64,000 nucleotides of DNA from Hypericum androsaemum (GCA_963995505.1 OZ023196.1:9979106-10043105); one strand, 5' to 3'; counted from the first letter of the stretch, positions 1 through 12,164 are shown. The notes: generated by a model from the sequence alone, not told the origin. Translations and numbers: made by a program.

Positions 1-48
1 GTAGGTATGTCTCAGAGTGCATCATAAGGAGAACCAGGAATAATATAT

Positions 49-1154
49 CGATAGTGGATGCACGAAACATATGATTGGAGACAGAAAATTTTTCTCCAGT
101 ATAAAAGAAAGAAAAGGTGGGAATGTCATATTTGGGGATAATAGATAAGGCAAATTATCGGTCAAGGTGATATTGGTAATTCCTCTACCACACTTTTAAA
201 GAATGTGCTGCTTGTCGATAGTTTAAAACATAATCTGCTTAGTGTATCACAACTTTGCGATAATAGACTATGTGTTAAATTTGAAGAAAATATTTGCAAG
301 ATTGAAAGTTCTGATGGTTGTGGCACATGAAGTTGGGGCATGTTAACATGCGAACATTGTCCAAACTTGCTAAGCGTAAATTGGTCGAAGGCTTACCAAG
401 CTTATCTTTTGATAAGAATAAACTTTATGAGGCATACGCCAAAGAAAAACATGTTAAATCATTATTTAAATCAAAATATTGTTTGTCTAATTCTTGACCT
501 TTGGAGTTGATTCACATAGATCTATTTGGACCAACTTAGATACAAATTTTTGGACAAAAACATTATGGCTTCATGTTTGTTGATGATTACTCTGGGTTTA
601 CTTGGGTATTCTTTCTAAGGATAAAAAGCGAAGCAACCAATGTCTTTGTCAAGTTTTGCAAGAAAATACAAAAAGCGAAAAGTACCACAATCACAAATGT
701 GAAGAGTGATCATGGGACAGAATTTGAACACTTAGACTTCAAAATTTTCTGTGATGAAAATGGGATTAATCATAATTTCTCTGCTCCTAGGACACCACAA
801 CAAAATGGGGTGGTTAAGAGGAAAAATCAAACATTAGAGGAAATGACTAGGACTATGATCTGAGTATAATTTACCAAAGTATTTTTGGGCAGAGGCTGTC
901 AATACTGGATGTCATATCATTAATAAGACATCATTAGATCATTGCTCAAAAAGACTCCATATGAACTGTATATGGGAAGGAAGCCAAATATTAGTTACTT
1001 CCATGTATTTGGGTCTAAATATTTTGTTCACAATAATGGCAAAGAACATCTTGGCAAATTTGATGCAAAGAGCAATGAGGCTATCTTCTTGGGTTATTCA
1101 ATTAACTCAAAGGTCTATCAAGTATTCAACAAGCAAAGAAGCAAGGTAGAATAA
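49..1154 (+). pseudogene. copia protease / GAG-pre-integrase / integrase remnant
   Basis: An IDSGCTKHM protease motif is readable at 49-75. The WHMKLGHVN GAG-pre-integrase motif follows near 323, then the integrase core: VDDYSGFTWV near 576-605, SDHGTEFE near 705-730 and TPQQNGVVKRKN near 790-830. The integrase C-terminal part with YELYMGRKPNISYFHVFGSK is at 960-1020. The frame is broken by several stops, among them near 497, 536 and 861, and by small indels. The enzyme would have cleaved the polyprotein and inserted cDNA; this copy cannot. The order and sequence style match the Sirevirus lineage; the lineage call is by eye. Confidence 0.85.
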
Positions 1155-1463
1155 TCAATTCATGTCTTGTTTGATGAACAAGCCTTGAAATCTGGAAAGG
1201 AAGTTGTTGACCTTTTTTATGAGGAAAAGGATGAAGAGCCTATCAGCGACAATGATGATAAACCAGAGGAAATTGTAAGTAGACAGTCTCCAGCCACTAG
1301 GGAGTGGAAAGTTATCAAAGATCATCCCCTTGCCTAGGTAATAGGTAATCCACAATAAGGTATACTTACTCGAAGAGTAATTCATAATACTTACACTCAT
1401 CTTGCATTTTTATCTCAAGTTGAACCTAGGAATATTAATGATGCAATAGATGATGCATTTTGG

Positions 1464-2960
1464 ATGATTGCTATGCATGAAGAGTTAAATCAATTCGAGA
1501 TAAATAATGTGTGGACACTTGTTCCTAGATCATTTGATCATCTTGTCATAGGTACTAAATGGTTCTATAGGAACAAAATGGATGAAAATGCTATTGTGAT
1601 TCGAAATAAGGCTAGACTAGTTGCTCGGGGTTATTCCAAAGAAGAGGGAATAGATTATGAAGAAATCTTTCACCTGTTGCTAGCTTAGAAGCCATTTGAT
1701 TACTTTTAACATTTGCATGTTACATGGATTTCAAACTTTACTAAATAGACGTAAAGAATGCATTTTTGAATGGTATAGTTAAAGAGGAAGTCTATGTTGA
1801 ACAATCACCAGGTTTTGAATTCTTTGATAAACATGATCATGTTTTTCGATTAAACAAAAGTTCATATGGTTTGAAACAAGCTCATATAGCTTGGTATAAA
1901 AAGCTAAGTAGTTTTCTTGTTGAAAAGAATTTTAAAAGAGGAAACGTTGATACAACATTTTTTAATAAAGGAGAAAAGAAAAGCTTGTTGCTTGTACAAA
2001 TTTGTGTCGATGACATTATCTTTGGTACAACAAATGATTTAATATGCAAAGAGTTTTCAGAGACAATACAAAAAGAATTTTTTTTTCCAGAGGTATACAA
2101 AAAGAATTTGAGATAAGTATGATGGGAGAATTGAACTATTTCCTTAGTCTTCAAATTAACCAATCTAAAAAGGGAATTTTCATAAGTCAAACTAAATACA
2201 TTAAAGATATTTTAAAGAAGTTTGACATGTTAAAGCTTAATGCAATGAGCACTCCTATGGCTGCTAGCACTAGGCTAGACAAAGATGAGGAAGGTGTTCC
2301 ATTTGATTAAAAGAAGTATCGAGGTATGATCGAATCTCTACTGTATTTAAATACCATTCGTCCTAATATACTATTTAGTGTTTGCATGTGTGTTAGGTTT
2401 TAATCTAGCTCCACGGAAACTCATTTTATAGTTGTTGAACGAATCTTTCGATACTTAAAGGGAACAATCGATATGGGTATTTGGCACCTTAAGGAAAGTA
2501 GATTTGATTTAATTAGATATTCTGACGCTTAATTTGGTGTTTGTAAGCTAGATAGAAAGAGTACATCAGGTACATACCAATTGCTTAGAAATATGCTCGT
2601 GTCTTGGTATAGCAAGAAGCAAAATTTGGTGGCTCTTTCAACAGCTGAGACAGAATACATCTCGTCTGGAAGTTGTTGTTCTCAACTTCTCTCGATGAAG
2701 CAACAACTCCAAGACTACAGTATACATTTTAATAAAATGCCAAATATGTGTGATAATACTAGTGTTATTTGTCTTAGCAAAAATCCAATGCAACATTCAC
2801 GCACCAAGTACATTGAAATTAGACACTACTTCCTTAGAGATCATGTCCAAAATGGTGATATAAAGCTACATTTTGTATGCTCAAAAATTAATTAGCGGAC
2901 ATATTTGCCAAACTCTTAAATGAAGGAGATTTCATTAGGATTAAGAGAGAATTAGGACTT
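1464..2960 (+). pseudogene. copia reverse transcriptase / RNase H remnant
   Basis: The RT begins with the block MHEELNQFEINNVWTLVPR (from 1476), continues through LVARGYSKEEGIDYEE (1618-1668) and SSYGLKQAHIAWYKKL (1860-1908). The active-site block reads CVDDIIFGT near 2003-2029, so the two catalytic aspartates are kept. RNase H is visible from about 2520 with STAETEYIS (2638-2665) and the terminal block around 2820-2960. At least five interruptions break the frame, including an internal partial duplication at 2044-2110 where AAAAGAATTT-type sequence recurs. It is a dead copy of a copia pol domain, continuous with the integrase remnant upstream. Confidence 0.88.
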
Positions 2961-3263
2961 GCATGTGAAAGAGAAGTTTTAATCCAAATTTTATAATAAA
3001 TTAGGAAATCTTCTTAACCGTTACCAAGGACCAATGAGCAAAACTGTTGAATGTCATATCATAACGGCTATTTTTTGGTATCCTTTCAGTTTTGGCTTGC
3101 TAAGTCTGTATAAGAGAGATTATACCTTTTTCAATTAAAAGAGTCAAAATCACCCTCTTCTTCCCTCTCATTCTGTCTTTTCTTCTTTGGTAACCTCCCC
3201 TCCTTCTCTCTCCCAATGATTCTTCAAAAATCTCTCTCTCTCTCTCTCAATTTTTGGGAAAGA

Positions 3264-3440
3264 TGAGGTGATCTAGCCGGCTTCAAGATCTTTCCAAACC
3301 TTCTCAAGAACTGCCCACTAAGAAAAATCCGATGGTCACTAAGGCAAAGGAAAGAGAGAAGAGCACCAAGGCCCCTATTTTAGAAAGAGGCGAGTCTTCG
3401 ATTGCAAAGCCAAAAGCCAAACCCTCTCCTAAGAAGAAAT
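3264..3440 (+). pseudogene. 5' part of Sirevirus env-like ORF, cut by the gypsy insertion
   Basis: A lysine- and proline-rich reading starts at an ATG at 3264, is hit by an early TGA, and continues open to the insertion point at 3440. The continuation lies at 12165 on the far side of the Athila-like element, in the same frame once one copy of the 5-base target duplication is removed. Sireviruses carry such an extra ORF after RNase H; its role is unknown. The (CT)n tract at about 3230-3248 lies just upstream. Confidence 0.6.
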
Positions 3441-4915
3441 TGATGAGTGTGGAAATACTCTATCATCCATGTATATTTTAGTGTTAGTTTTCCGTTGTTT
3501 CTAGTATTTTTGTTTGTTATGTAGTGATGTAGTGTCATATTTTATGCCTTGTATGCTTTAGTGTAGTTATTGTGATTTTCATTGCGTTTCGTTTGTGTTT
3601 ATTACTAGGAGACTTTGTGGTGATGCGAGGAGGATATTGGTGCACTTTGGAGCATGTCATAGGCGATCGGATCAGCCGGGACAATTGGCATTTTACGAGA
3701 CCCAAGAAAGCGTGGAGCAAAACTGACCCCTTGTGACTCAAATACTGATACCTTTCTCATCCGAAGTCCAATGGAGGCAAGAAAGGTGGCGCTGGAAAGA
3801 AAACATCCGGAGCTACAACTTTGTCTTTATGGGCTTCTTCAAATTCGGAGTCCAAGTAGGAGAAAAATCGTGTCAAAAGTTGACCTTCGAATCTGCCAAC
3901 AAATCTGACGAGTGGGCCGAATTTTAGGATTTGTTTTGGGCCCATTTTTTGGGCATGAATAGTGAATTTCGTGGCTGGCACTTCCTAAGCCAAAAACTTG
4001 TATAAATAGTTTCCTTGGCTTATTTTGGAAGCCAACAACTTAGAACCTTAGATTTTTAGATATTTTGCTTAAAACACTCACCAACTCCACTCTCTCTCTC
4101 TCTTTTGGAAGAGAACTTGGCTCACTATTGTTGGACTTTGTAGAGAACTTGAAGGAGAACTTTTGGATGCTTGAAGATCAACTTGAGCTTTCTCTAACCC
4201 TCTCTTTTATGCTTATGGTTTACTTGCTTCATTTAATGGATGTGTTTAGTTGTGTAGTTGATATGTGTGAGTAGTTGTTTAGTGGGTTTGGTGCCTTGAT
4301 GGCATCTATTTAGCCTATGGTTTAGTGGGGTTAAAATTCTAAGGTTTGTGAACTAGTTAATGAGTTTAATACTTAATCTTGATTGATTACCTTGATTATG
4401 AACATAATTAATGCTAATCGCCGGGAGGGGTTAGGATTGATGGACCATTTAACTAGCTAATTAGTTGCCTTTTGATGAGGAATCTCATTAGGCAGTTAGT
4501 TGTCCAAAGGGTGATGGTCATAATTGGTAATTAGTTAGATTAGATGGCTAATTAGTCACGGGAGTACGGTTAGTTCAACTAAGCTTAATTAATGATCAAT
4601 TTAGACTAATTATAGCGAGAGTGTTGATTAGTTGCTTTAGAAATACCCGGACCATAACACGAACTTAATAAACTCCATATGCCATTTATTTATCTAGGTA
4701 TCATTGGTGCCAAGCCCACTCTTTCCTTTATTGTTAAAACAATCTTCTAGTTACTCGTTGTAGTAACCAACTTGTGTTTGGATTTGACAAATCTATTACT
4801 TGTAGTCCTAAACTAGTGGTCGAGTCTTATTTGTGGCCTAACACTTAGTCCTCGTGGGATGACAATCCCGTACTTACTCTTTATTGCAAGAGGGGTGCAA
4901 AAATCCTTCCTTTCA
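3441..4915 (+). repeat. 5' LTR of the Athila-like element
   Basis: 1475 bases, begins TGATGAGTGTGG and ends CTTTCA, immediately before the PBS. A TATA box (TATAAATA, 4001-4008) lies 560 bases in and predicts transcription start near 4030. A (CT)n tract follows at about 4090-4103. The matching LTR is 10690-12164. Confidence 0.95.
4001..4008 (+). promoter_or_regulatory. LTR TATA box
   Basis: TATAAATA preceded by a CTTG and followed by a pyrimidine-rich stretch; identical in the 3' LTR at 11250-11257. It marks the likely RNA polymerase II start of the retroelement transcript. Confidence 0.6.
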
Positions 4916-4917
4916 AT

Positions 4918-4938
4918 TGGCGCCGCTGCCGGGGATTA
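4918..4938 (+). other. Primer binding site, complementary to tRNA-Asp
   Basis: TGGCGCCGCTGCCGGGGA starts two bases after the 5' LTR. It differs at one base (GCTGCC for GTTGCC) from the complement of the plant tRNA-Asp(GTC) 3' end as I know it, the primer usual for Athila elements. Confidence 0.8.
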
Positions 4939-5047
4939 GGTAATAGACACTTAATTTAGCTTACGAACTTGGATTAGGACATTTATTTTTGTTTACTTGG
5001 TTACTTGGTTCCTTTGTTGTTTGTCTGGCAAGGTACTTGTTTGTCGC

Positions 5048-6153
5048 ATGCCCCGAACTCGTTCCACCAACAACCTTCCGGTGGAAATAGAAGTGGACAT
5101 TGGATACTTGGAAAGGACATTGCGAGAAGAGCGAAGAATTCAAGCAAGGATGAACGCACAAGGAGATCCGCAAGGAGATGGAGCTCCTCGAAGGACTCTC
5201 ATGGATTATTCTAGGCCCACCTTGAGGGGGGCAATGTCCGGAGTCCCTAGGCCAAATATCAAGCTAACAACTTCGAGATCAAGCCGGCCGTGATACACAT
5301 GCTCAAATCTTTGGTCTAATTTTATGGGTTGCCGAATGAAGACCCCAACGACCATATTGCTAACTTTTTGGAGATAGCCGACACATGCAAGTACAATGGA
5401 GCTTCCGATGATGCCGTGAAACTTAGGTTGTTCCCATTCACTTTGCAAGACAATGCCAAGATTTGGTACAAGCAATTGGTCGGGACATCGATAGCCACGT
5501 GGGAGGAGCTAGTAAATGCCTTCCTTGAAAAGTACTTTCTCTTCTCAAAGACGAATAGGCTCGTGAAGGAGATCAACAACTTTCAACAATTTGAGAATGA
5601 GTCTTTAAGTGAAGCTTGGAAGAGATTCAAAGGATTGCAAAAGAGTTGTCCACACCATAACTTGACAGAGGAGTCTTTACTCCAAACATTTTACTTCGCT
5701 CTTGGATCCTCAACAAGGGGCACGGTTGATGCCGCCTCCAACGGATCCTTCTTAAGAAAAGATAGGGATGATGCCCACCACATCTTGGAGGAGTTGGCAG
5801 CTACAAATATTCTAATGGCCAATGAGAGAGCTAGGCAACCGAGTAAGGAGCAAGTAGAAGTGATTGATGTTGATATTGCCTCCTCTATTCAAGCTCTATT
5901 GGCTTTGTTGGCAAAGAAAGTTAATGATCTAAGCTTGAACAAAAGTAATGTGGCGGCCGTGCAAACAAATTGTGAAGTTTGTGGCAATGTAGGCCATGAG
6001 ATGAACGAGTGTGCCATGTTGGGCTCTTCTATGGAGCAAGTAAATTTTATGGGTGGCCAAGGACAAGGAGCAAATAAGATGGGAAACAGGCAGAGCTTGC
6101 TTGGTAAGTTCGTAGCCTTCGCGGTAGCTTCATCAATGTTACCTACTAAATAA
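5048..6153 (+). pseudogene. gag of the Athila-like element (frameshifted)
   Basis: The reading starts at ATG 5048 (MPRTRSTNN), runs in one frame to about 5250, then continues in another frame after a 1-2 base shift near 5255 and a TAA at 5317. The Retrotrans_gag domain occupies about 5329-5720 (PNEDPNDHIANFLEIADTCK, then ESLSEAWKRFKGLQKSCPHH). A zinc knuckle C-x2-C-x4-H-x4-C lies at 5971-6012. A stop at 6151-6153 and a gap of about 140 bases separate it from the protease ORF. Gag would form the particle core and package RNA; this copy would make only fragments. Confidence 0.85.
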
Positions 6154-6292
6154 AAGGCTTGTTCGGGAAGACTATCCAATTCTCCGGCAAGGATTAATTG
6201 AAATGGAATATTTGACGATATATTTCGTGCCTTGCTAAAAAACCGATCCTTGTTTACCAATCGCACATTGTATAACCCAATCCAATTCTCTC

Positions 6293-8386
6293 TTGATAGG
6301 GTCCTCCAAATCTCTCTTGATAGGGTCCTCCAAAAATCCGCACCCATATTCCTCTACTTACAATCCCGGTTGGAGAAATCACCCGAACTTCTCTTGGAGG
6401 GGTACCGAAGGAAGTAGTGGAGATAACTTGGCAATTGTTCCGAATAAAGGACTTCCTTTTCGTAATGCACAACAAGGGCCTCCTCCGGGTTTTCAACCAC
6501 ATTTCTCTTTGATGGATCGGATGGGAGCTATTGAGGAGAAGTTCTACAAGATGGAAATATTTATCCAAGAAGTTGGAGGGACGGTTAGCCAACAAGGCCA
6601 AATTTTGGCCGCCATACAACAACAAGCATCAAGGCAAGATAACTTTGAACAAATCCTCAAGGGTCAAGCAACCGCCATGCATAATATGGAGAGGCAACTT
6701 GGGCAAATAGCAAATGCAAGTGCCTACAGAGCATCCGGCTCTCTTCCTAGCTCTACAGAAGTAAATCCTCGAGGAAATGTGAGTGCAATTACTCTGAGGA
6801 GTAGCAAGGAAATTGTTGCCCAAGAAATGAGGAAATCAAGAGAAAACAAAGAGGAGGTCAATGAAAAAGAGAAGAATGAAGAGGAAAATGAAGAGGTGGA
6901 GAAGGAGAAACGTCCATATGTTGAGATGGACGAGAAAGAGGAGTATGTGCCACCACCACCAAAGATCCCGCCTCTACCATTTCCTCAAAGAGTTAAGAAG
7001 AAGAACTTGATGGATAACAAATTTCTCGGCTTTATGGAGAAAATAAAAAATGTTCAAATTAGCGTCTCTTTTCTAGAGATGTTGGATCAAATGCCCCACT
7101 ACTCTAAGTTTTTGAAGGAACTCATCAAAAAGAAGAGGAAGTGGAAAGATGGAGAGACGGTAGCTCTCACGGAGAAGTGTAGCTCTCTCATCTCCAAAGA
7201 TCTCCCGACAAAGTTGAAAGATCCAGGGAGTTTCACTATTCCTTATTTTGTTGGTGATGTTGAGTTTCCCAAGTGCTTATGTGATTTAAGCGCTAGTATT
7301 AACTTAATGCCTTTATCTATTCTGTGGAGACTTGGCTTATGTGAGGTAAAACCCACTTCTATGCATCTCCAATTGGCGGACCAAACCATAAAGAAGCCAT
7401 TTGGGGTTGTGGAGGATGTCTTGTTGAAGATTGATAAGTTTATCTTCCCCGTGGACTTTGTAGTGTTGGATTTTGATGAGGACAAGAATTGTCCACTAAT
7501 CCTCGGCCGACCGTTTCTCAACACGGCACGGGCCTTGGTGGACGAACATGAAGGAAGATTGGTCCTTAGGATAGGGGAGGAGAAAGTAGAGTTCAAGATG
7601 TCCAATACGATGCGTCACCCTCTTGATGAAGGCATGTGCATGAAGATTGATATGGTTGAAGACTGTGTCCTCAAGTTGGGCAAGGAGAGCGCATTGAAGA
7701 TTAAAGATGGAATAGATGAAGAGAATGATGGAGAACAAAAAGAGGAAAACCTGGAAGAGTTTGTGGGAAAAGCTGATAAAAAAGATCTCCATGAGGATTT
7801 GAAGCTTCATTTAAAGTATCGTACTCCACCTTCCATCACCAAGGCTCCAAGCTTGGAGTTGAAAGAGTTACCCTCCCATTTACGATATGCATTCTTAAAG
7901 GATGAAGGAAGACTCCCCAATATCATCTTCAACAAGCTCTCTAAGGAGCAAGAGGAGAAGGTACTTGAAGTTGTTAACAACCAGATTAAGGCCATGACGT
8001 GCCAAATATCTGATATCAAGGGGACAAATCCCGCCATGATCATGCATTACATCCACTTTGAGGAGGGAGCCAAGCCGGGGGTGGAAATGCTTAATAAGGA
8101 GAATACGAAAAAGAAACATGATGCCTACAACGTGAAGAAGGAATTCAAGGAGGGTCATCAAGTGTTACTCTACAACTCTCGGTTAAAACTTTTTTTGGGA
8201 AAACACAAGTCCAAGTGGAGTGGACCTTTCAAGGTGGTAAAAGTTTTTCGATTTGGAACCCTCAAATTAGAAAGAAGTAATGGAGGAGTCTTCAAGGTGA
8301 ATGGCCAAAGGTGCAAGATGTACCTTGGTGGCGATATTGAACGAAGTTCGGAGGTGCAACCCATGACTTCATCCTCCGATGAATGA
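6293..8386 (+). CDS. In-frame fusion ORF: gag tail - protease - RT N-terminus - integrase C-terminus
   Basis: A 697-codon open frame; the listed start is a TTG and may not be real. Residues about 30-170 are a Q-rich gag tail, 170-260 a charged Glu/Lys linker. The aspartic protease is at about 300-430: [11 protein letters not shown] (Asp331, where Athila copies usually have DLGAS) and [18 protein letters not shown] near 400. From about 560 the text is the extreme N-terminus of RT ([14 protein letters not shown]). It then jumps near 8080-8110 directly to the integrase C-terminal part ([31 protein letters not shown]). RT palm, RNase H and integrase core are absent, yet the frame stays open. It is a deletion derivative, not a working polyprotein; whether the ORF is translated is unknown. 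Confidence 0.8.
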   Translation: MIGSSKSLLIGSSKNPHPYSSTYNPGWRNHPNFSWRGTEGSSGDNLAIVPNKGLPFRNAQQGPPPGFQPHFSLMDRMGAIEEKFYKMEIFIQEVGGTVSQQGQILAAIQQQASRQDNFEQILKGQATAMHNMERQLGQIANASAYRASGSLPSSTEVNPRGNVSAITLRSSKEIVAQEMRKSRENKEEVNEKEKNEEENEEVEKEKRPYVEMDEKEEYVPPPPKIPPLPFPQRVKKKNLMDNKFLGFMEKIKNVQISVSFLEMLDQMPHYSKFLKELIKKKRKWKDGETVALTEKCSSLISKDLPTKLKDPGSFTIPYFVGDVEFPKCLCDLSASINLMPLSILWRLGLCEVKPTSMHLQLADQTIKKPFGVVEDVLLKIDKFIFPVDFVVLDFDEDKNCPLILGRPFLNTARALVDEHEGRLVLRIGEEKVEFKMSNTMRHPLDEGMCMKIDMVEDCVLKLGKESALKIKDGIDEENDGEQKEENLEEFVGKADKKDLHEDLKLHLKYRTPPSITKAPSLELKELPSHLRYAFLKDEGRLPNIIFNKLSKEQEEKVLEVVNNQIKAMTCQISDIKGTNPAMIMHYIHFEEGAKPGVEMLNKENTKKKHDAYNVKKEFKEGHQVLLYNSRLKLFLGKHKSKWSGPFKVVKVFRFGTLKLERSNGGVFKVNGQRCKMYLGGDIERSSEVQPMTSSSDE

Positions 8387-10689
8387 AAAAGGGGAGTAAC
8401 GTCAAGCTAACGACTATAACTTAGCATGTTTTTGAATTGTCTTTTTATTGTCAAAGTCTATATGTATTTTTCTTATTACGCTTGTTCTTATTCGGGTATG
8501 TTTTTGAAGCATTGGTTCATGCTTATGGGATATCTTTTAAATTTTGAAGGTCGTCTCAAGGATTCGTGGATACATCATGGACGATATGAAGCTCATCAGG
8601 GAACGTGGACGAGGCTAAAAAAAGTTGCTAGCGGCCGCCAACCCACCCGGCGGCCGCCGGGCGGAAGAGGAGCCCCCGTTGCTGGCGGACGCCAGCCAAC
8701 CCGGCGGCTGCCGGGTGCCGTAAAAGGGGGTAGAAAACCCCCTGTCGTAAATAGGCCATATCTTGGCGCTCAAGAATCGGATTGAGGTGATTCTTATTGC
8801 TATGGAAAGCTAAGAGATAGACCGACAACTTTTTAGTTGATGACTTCTTCGAGTTCGGGGTGAAAGGGGTCTGAAATCTTTTCCAACCTAACCTATTAGA
8901 ACTGTACCTCCTAAATCCTCCCAATCCACCCAACTGATCGATGGAGCAAGGTCCTAGAGGTAATGCACACCCTAAATGCCCAGAAAAAATGAATGAAATG
9001 AGAACTTCGGCATCAAAGCTGCTACATCCAGCAAATGGTGGAACGATCCGGATATAACATTCCACCACCACCACCCTCTCCAACTCAAGACTAAGGGTAG
9101 TCTCCTAGCACTTTATTTTTCTTTAGTTATTTTCTTATCTTCGTGATGTCTTGAGTTTGCTATTTGTCTTTGTGATGTCTTGTTCTTCTTGTTTGATTGA
9201 TGTTCATGCTTGGTTCTTAATGCATTTGTTAGTGTAGCTTAATTGTTTAGATGTTTATGTGCTCCCTACACCTTGAGGACAATGTGTTTTTCAAGTGTGG
9301 GGGTGTGGTTCCACTTAGGAATCCTTTGTGTGTTTAGGTCTAAGTTGTTTTGTTAGGCATTGATTTGGCATGAATTTTCAAAATTTGACCCCCTTCAAAA
9401 TTCTTTAACTTGTGTTAGAAGCTTACCATACATCTAGTTAAGAAATGAACTCGAGCACAAGGCCTAAGAACTTGTAGAAACCTCACCCTCGGTTGTTTAG
9501 ACTAGTAGTCTCACTATGTAGATTAGACTAGAAGGTTGATGAGTGACCTTGTAAGGAACTTTGAGCTGAAGGAGGAGACAACCGTCTTCATTTATTCATG
9601 AGGTGCCTACATGAGTCCGGTTGATCGAGGTATCCTACTAGTACTTGACATGGTCTTGGTTGTGTGGCATTAGTGAATGACGGGGGCTAATCCTTTGAAA
9701 TTGAGCCTAGAGCTTTAGAGCCAAGAACCTTTATACCCATTGTTTTAACCCATTGAGCCTAGCCATTCTTTGATCATATTATATGTAAAACTAACTTTAA
9801 GCTTTATATCCACCATCCTCCCGACCTTTGGTCATCTGATCCGAGGACACATAGGTTTACACCTTTTGGGGATGTTATGTATTGGGTTTAGTTGGTAGCT
9901 TAGTGTTCATGTGGGTTAATTTATTGGGAATTTGGGTAGTTGAGAGGCCATACAAAGAAGCTGAGTTTTTGCCTACAAAATGCGGTGTGTGTGAAAAAAA
10001 AAAGAAGAAAAAAAAAGAAAGAAAGAAAGGGAAGTGAAGGTTGAATAAGGCATTAATTATTGGCATAACTCGTGCTACACGGTCTTAAGAAATGGGTGAA
10101 TATTGGGAGTGTGCTTTAATTATTTTTGGTGAGGATGTTTAGAATAGACGAGAGACTAGAATGCTTTGGCAATAAGTCCTCGGATTGGGTGGTTTAACTA
10201 CTATCCATATATATTATCTCACCAATACCTTAGCCCCATTACAACCCGATTGAAAGCCCCCTGTTCACGAGCAACCACACGACTTTGAGACACTGTTGAG
10301 TAGGACGTAGGATATTTTGAAAGACATCGGTCATGTACGCGAGAGATAGAAAGTTGGCTACTTACAAATCGTGAGCTAAAAATTTCCGAACCTCTGAGTG
10401 GTTAACTTTCTAGTGTCTTTTACATAGTGATAACACTTGGTTGAACTACCGACTGGTGAGGTGTCTACCGGTTCTTACTCTCTGTGTTTGGGTTGATGAA
10501 CTAGCTAAGTTGTGGGGTAGTCTTTTGATGCGAGTTTGAGATTTTGAGGGGAGTTAATTTATGAATTAATCATGCTTAGTCTTGTCCTTGTCGTATTTTT
10601 CTTTCCTATGTGTTTTGTGTTTGTGTTTATGTTTGTATACCATGGTTGAGTTTTGCTTAAGGACAAGAAATGATTCAAGTGTGGGGGTG
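8387..10689 (+). other. Long 3' noncoding region of the Athila-like element
   Basis: 2.3 kb with no credible ORF. It holds a GC-rich palindromic cluster at 8627-8720, two near-identical polypurine motifs (9293-9306 and 10677-10690), and a purine run at 9994-10030. Athila elements normally have such a stretch, sometimes with a remnant env-like ORF; I see no env-like coding here. Confidence 0.7.
10677..10689 (+). other. Polypurine tract before the 3' LTR
   Basis: AAGTGTGGGGGTG abuts the 3' LTR start at 10690 and would prime plus-strand synthesis. The same motif with its upstream context (GGACAA...TTCAAG) occurs at 9293-9305. Confidence 0.75.
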
Positions 10690-12164
10690 TAATGAGTGTG
10701 GAAATACTCTATCATCCATGTATGTTTTAGTGTTAGTTTTCCGTTGTTTCTAGTGTTTTTGTTTGTTATGTAGTGATGTAGTGTCATATTTCATGCTTTG
10801 TATGCTTTAGTGTAGTTATTGTGATTTTCATTGTGTTTTGTTTGTGTTTATTACTAGGAAACTTTGTGGTGATGCGAGGAGGATATTGGTGTACTTTGGA
10901 CCGTGTCATAGGCGATCGGATCAGCCGGGACAATTGGCGTTTTACGAGACCCAAGAAAGCGTGGAGCAAAACTGACCCCTTGTGACTCAAATATCGATAA
11001 CTTTCTCATCCAAAGTCCAATGAAGGCAAGCAAGGTGGCGCTGGAAAGAAGACATCCGGAGCTACAACTTTGTCTTCATGCGATTATTCAAATTCGGAGT
11101 CCAAGCAGGAGGAAAATCGTGTCCAATGTTGACCTTTGAATCTGCCAATAAATCTGACGAGTGGGCCGAATTTTAGGATTTGTTTTGAGCCCATTTTTTG
11201 GGCATGAATAGTGAATTTCGTGGCTGGCACTTCCTAAGCCAAAAACTTGTATAAATAGTTTCCTTGGCTTATTTTGGAAGCCAACAACTTAGAACCTTAG
11301 ATTTTTAGATATTTTGCTTAAAACACTCACCAACTCCACTCTCTCTCTCTCTTTTGGAAGAGAACTTGGCTCACCATTGTTGGAGTTTGTAGAGAACTTG
11401 AAGGAAAACTTTTGGAAGCTTGAAGATCATCTTGAGCGTTCTCTAACCCTCTCTTTTATGTTTATGCTTTACTTGTTTCATTTAATGGATGTGTTTAGTT
11501 GTGTAGTTGATATGTGTGAGTAGTTGTTTAATTGGTGTGGTGCCTTGATGGCATCTATTTAGCCTATGGTTTAGTGGGATTAAAATGCTAAGGTTTGTGA
11601 ACTAGTTAATGAGTTTAATGCTTAATCTTGATTGATCACCTTGATTATGAACATAATTAATGCTAATCGCCAGGAGGGGTTAGGATTGATGGACCATTTA
11701 ACTAGCTAATTTGTTGCCTTTTGATGAGGAATCTCATTAGGTAGTTAGTTGTCCAAAGGGTGATGGTCATAATTAGTAATTAGTTAGATTAGATGGCTAA
11801 TTAGTTGCGGGAGTGCGGTTAGTTTAACTAAGCTTAATTAATGATCGATTTAGACTAATTATAGTGAGAGCGTTGATTAGTTACTTTAGAAACATCCAGA
11901 CCATAACACGAACTTAATAAACCCCATATGCCATTTAGTTATCTAGGTGTCATTGGTGCCAAGCCCACTCTTTCCTTTATTGTTAAAACAATCTTCTAGT
12001 TTGTCTTTGTAGTAACCAACTTGTGTTTGGATTTGACAAATCTATTACTTGTAGTCCTAAACTAGTGGTCGAGTCTTATTTGTGGCCTAACACTTAGTCC
12101 TCGTGGGACGACAATCCCGTACTTACTCTTTATTGCAAGAGGGGTGTAAAAATCCTTCCTTTCA
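10690..12164 (+). repeat. 3' LTR of the Athila-like element
   Basis: 1475 bases, same length as the 5' LTR. It begins TAATGAG instead of TGATGAG, so the terminal TG has mutated to TA. TATA box at 11250-11257. Ends CTTTCA at 12164, followed by the target duplication GAAAT. Confidence 0.95.

Larger units (their letters stand above)
3441..12164 (+). mobile_element. Athila-like Ty3/gypsy element, internally deleted, with two full LTRs and TSD
   Basis: Two direct repeats of exactly 1475 bases (3441-4915 and 10690-12164) flank an interior with a PBS, gag, protease and the C-terminal part of integrase. The 5-base target duplication GAAAT sits at 3436-3440 and 12165-12169. The interior keeps the Athila hallmark of a long 3' noncoding section (8387-10689) ending in a GTGGGGGTG polypurine tract. 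RT, RNase H and the integrase core are missing, joined in frame. Without these it could only move with enzymes from a relative. By eye the first 530 LTR bases differ at about 6 percent, mostly transitions, so it is not recent. It lies inside the Sirevirus env-like ORF. Confidence 0.95.

Noticed and set aside
3733..4274. Open frames inside the Athila-like LTR
   Set aside because: LTRs are noncoding and the frames are not conserved between the two LTR copies.
9875..10066. Open frame on the minus strand with a poly-Phe run
   Set aside because: It is the complement of an A/G-rich tract in the retroelement noncoding region.
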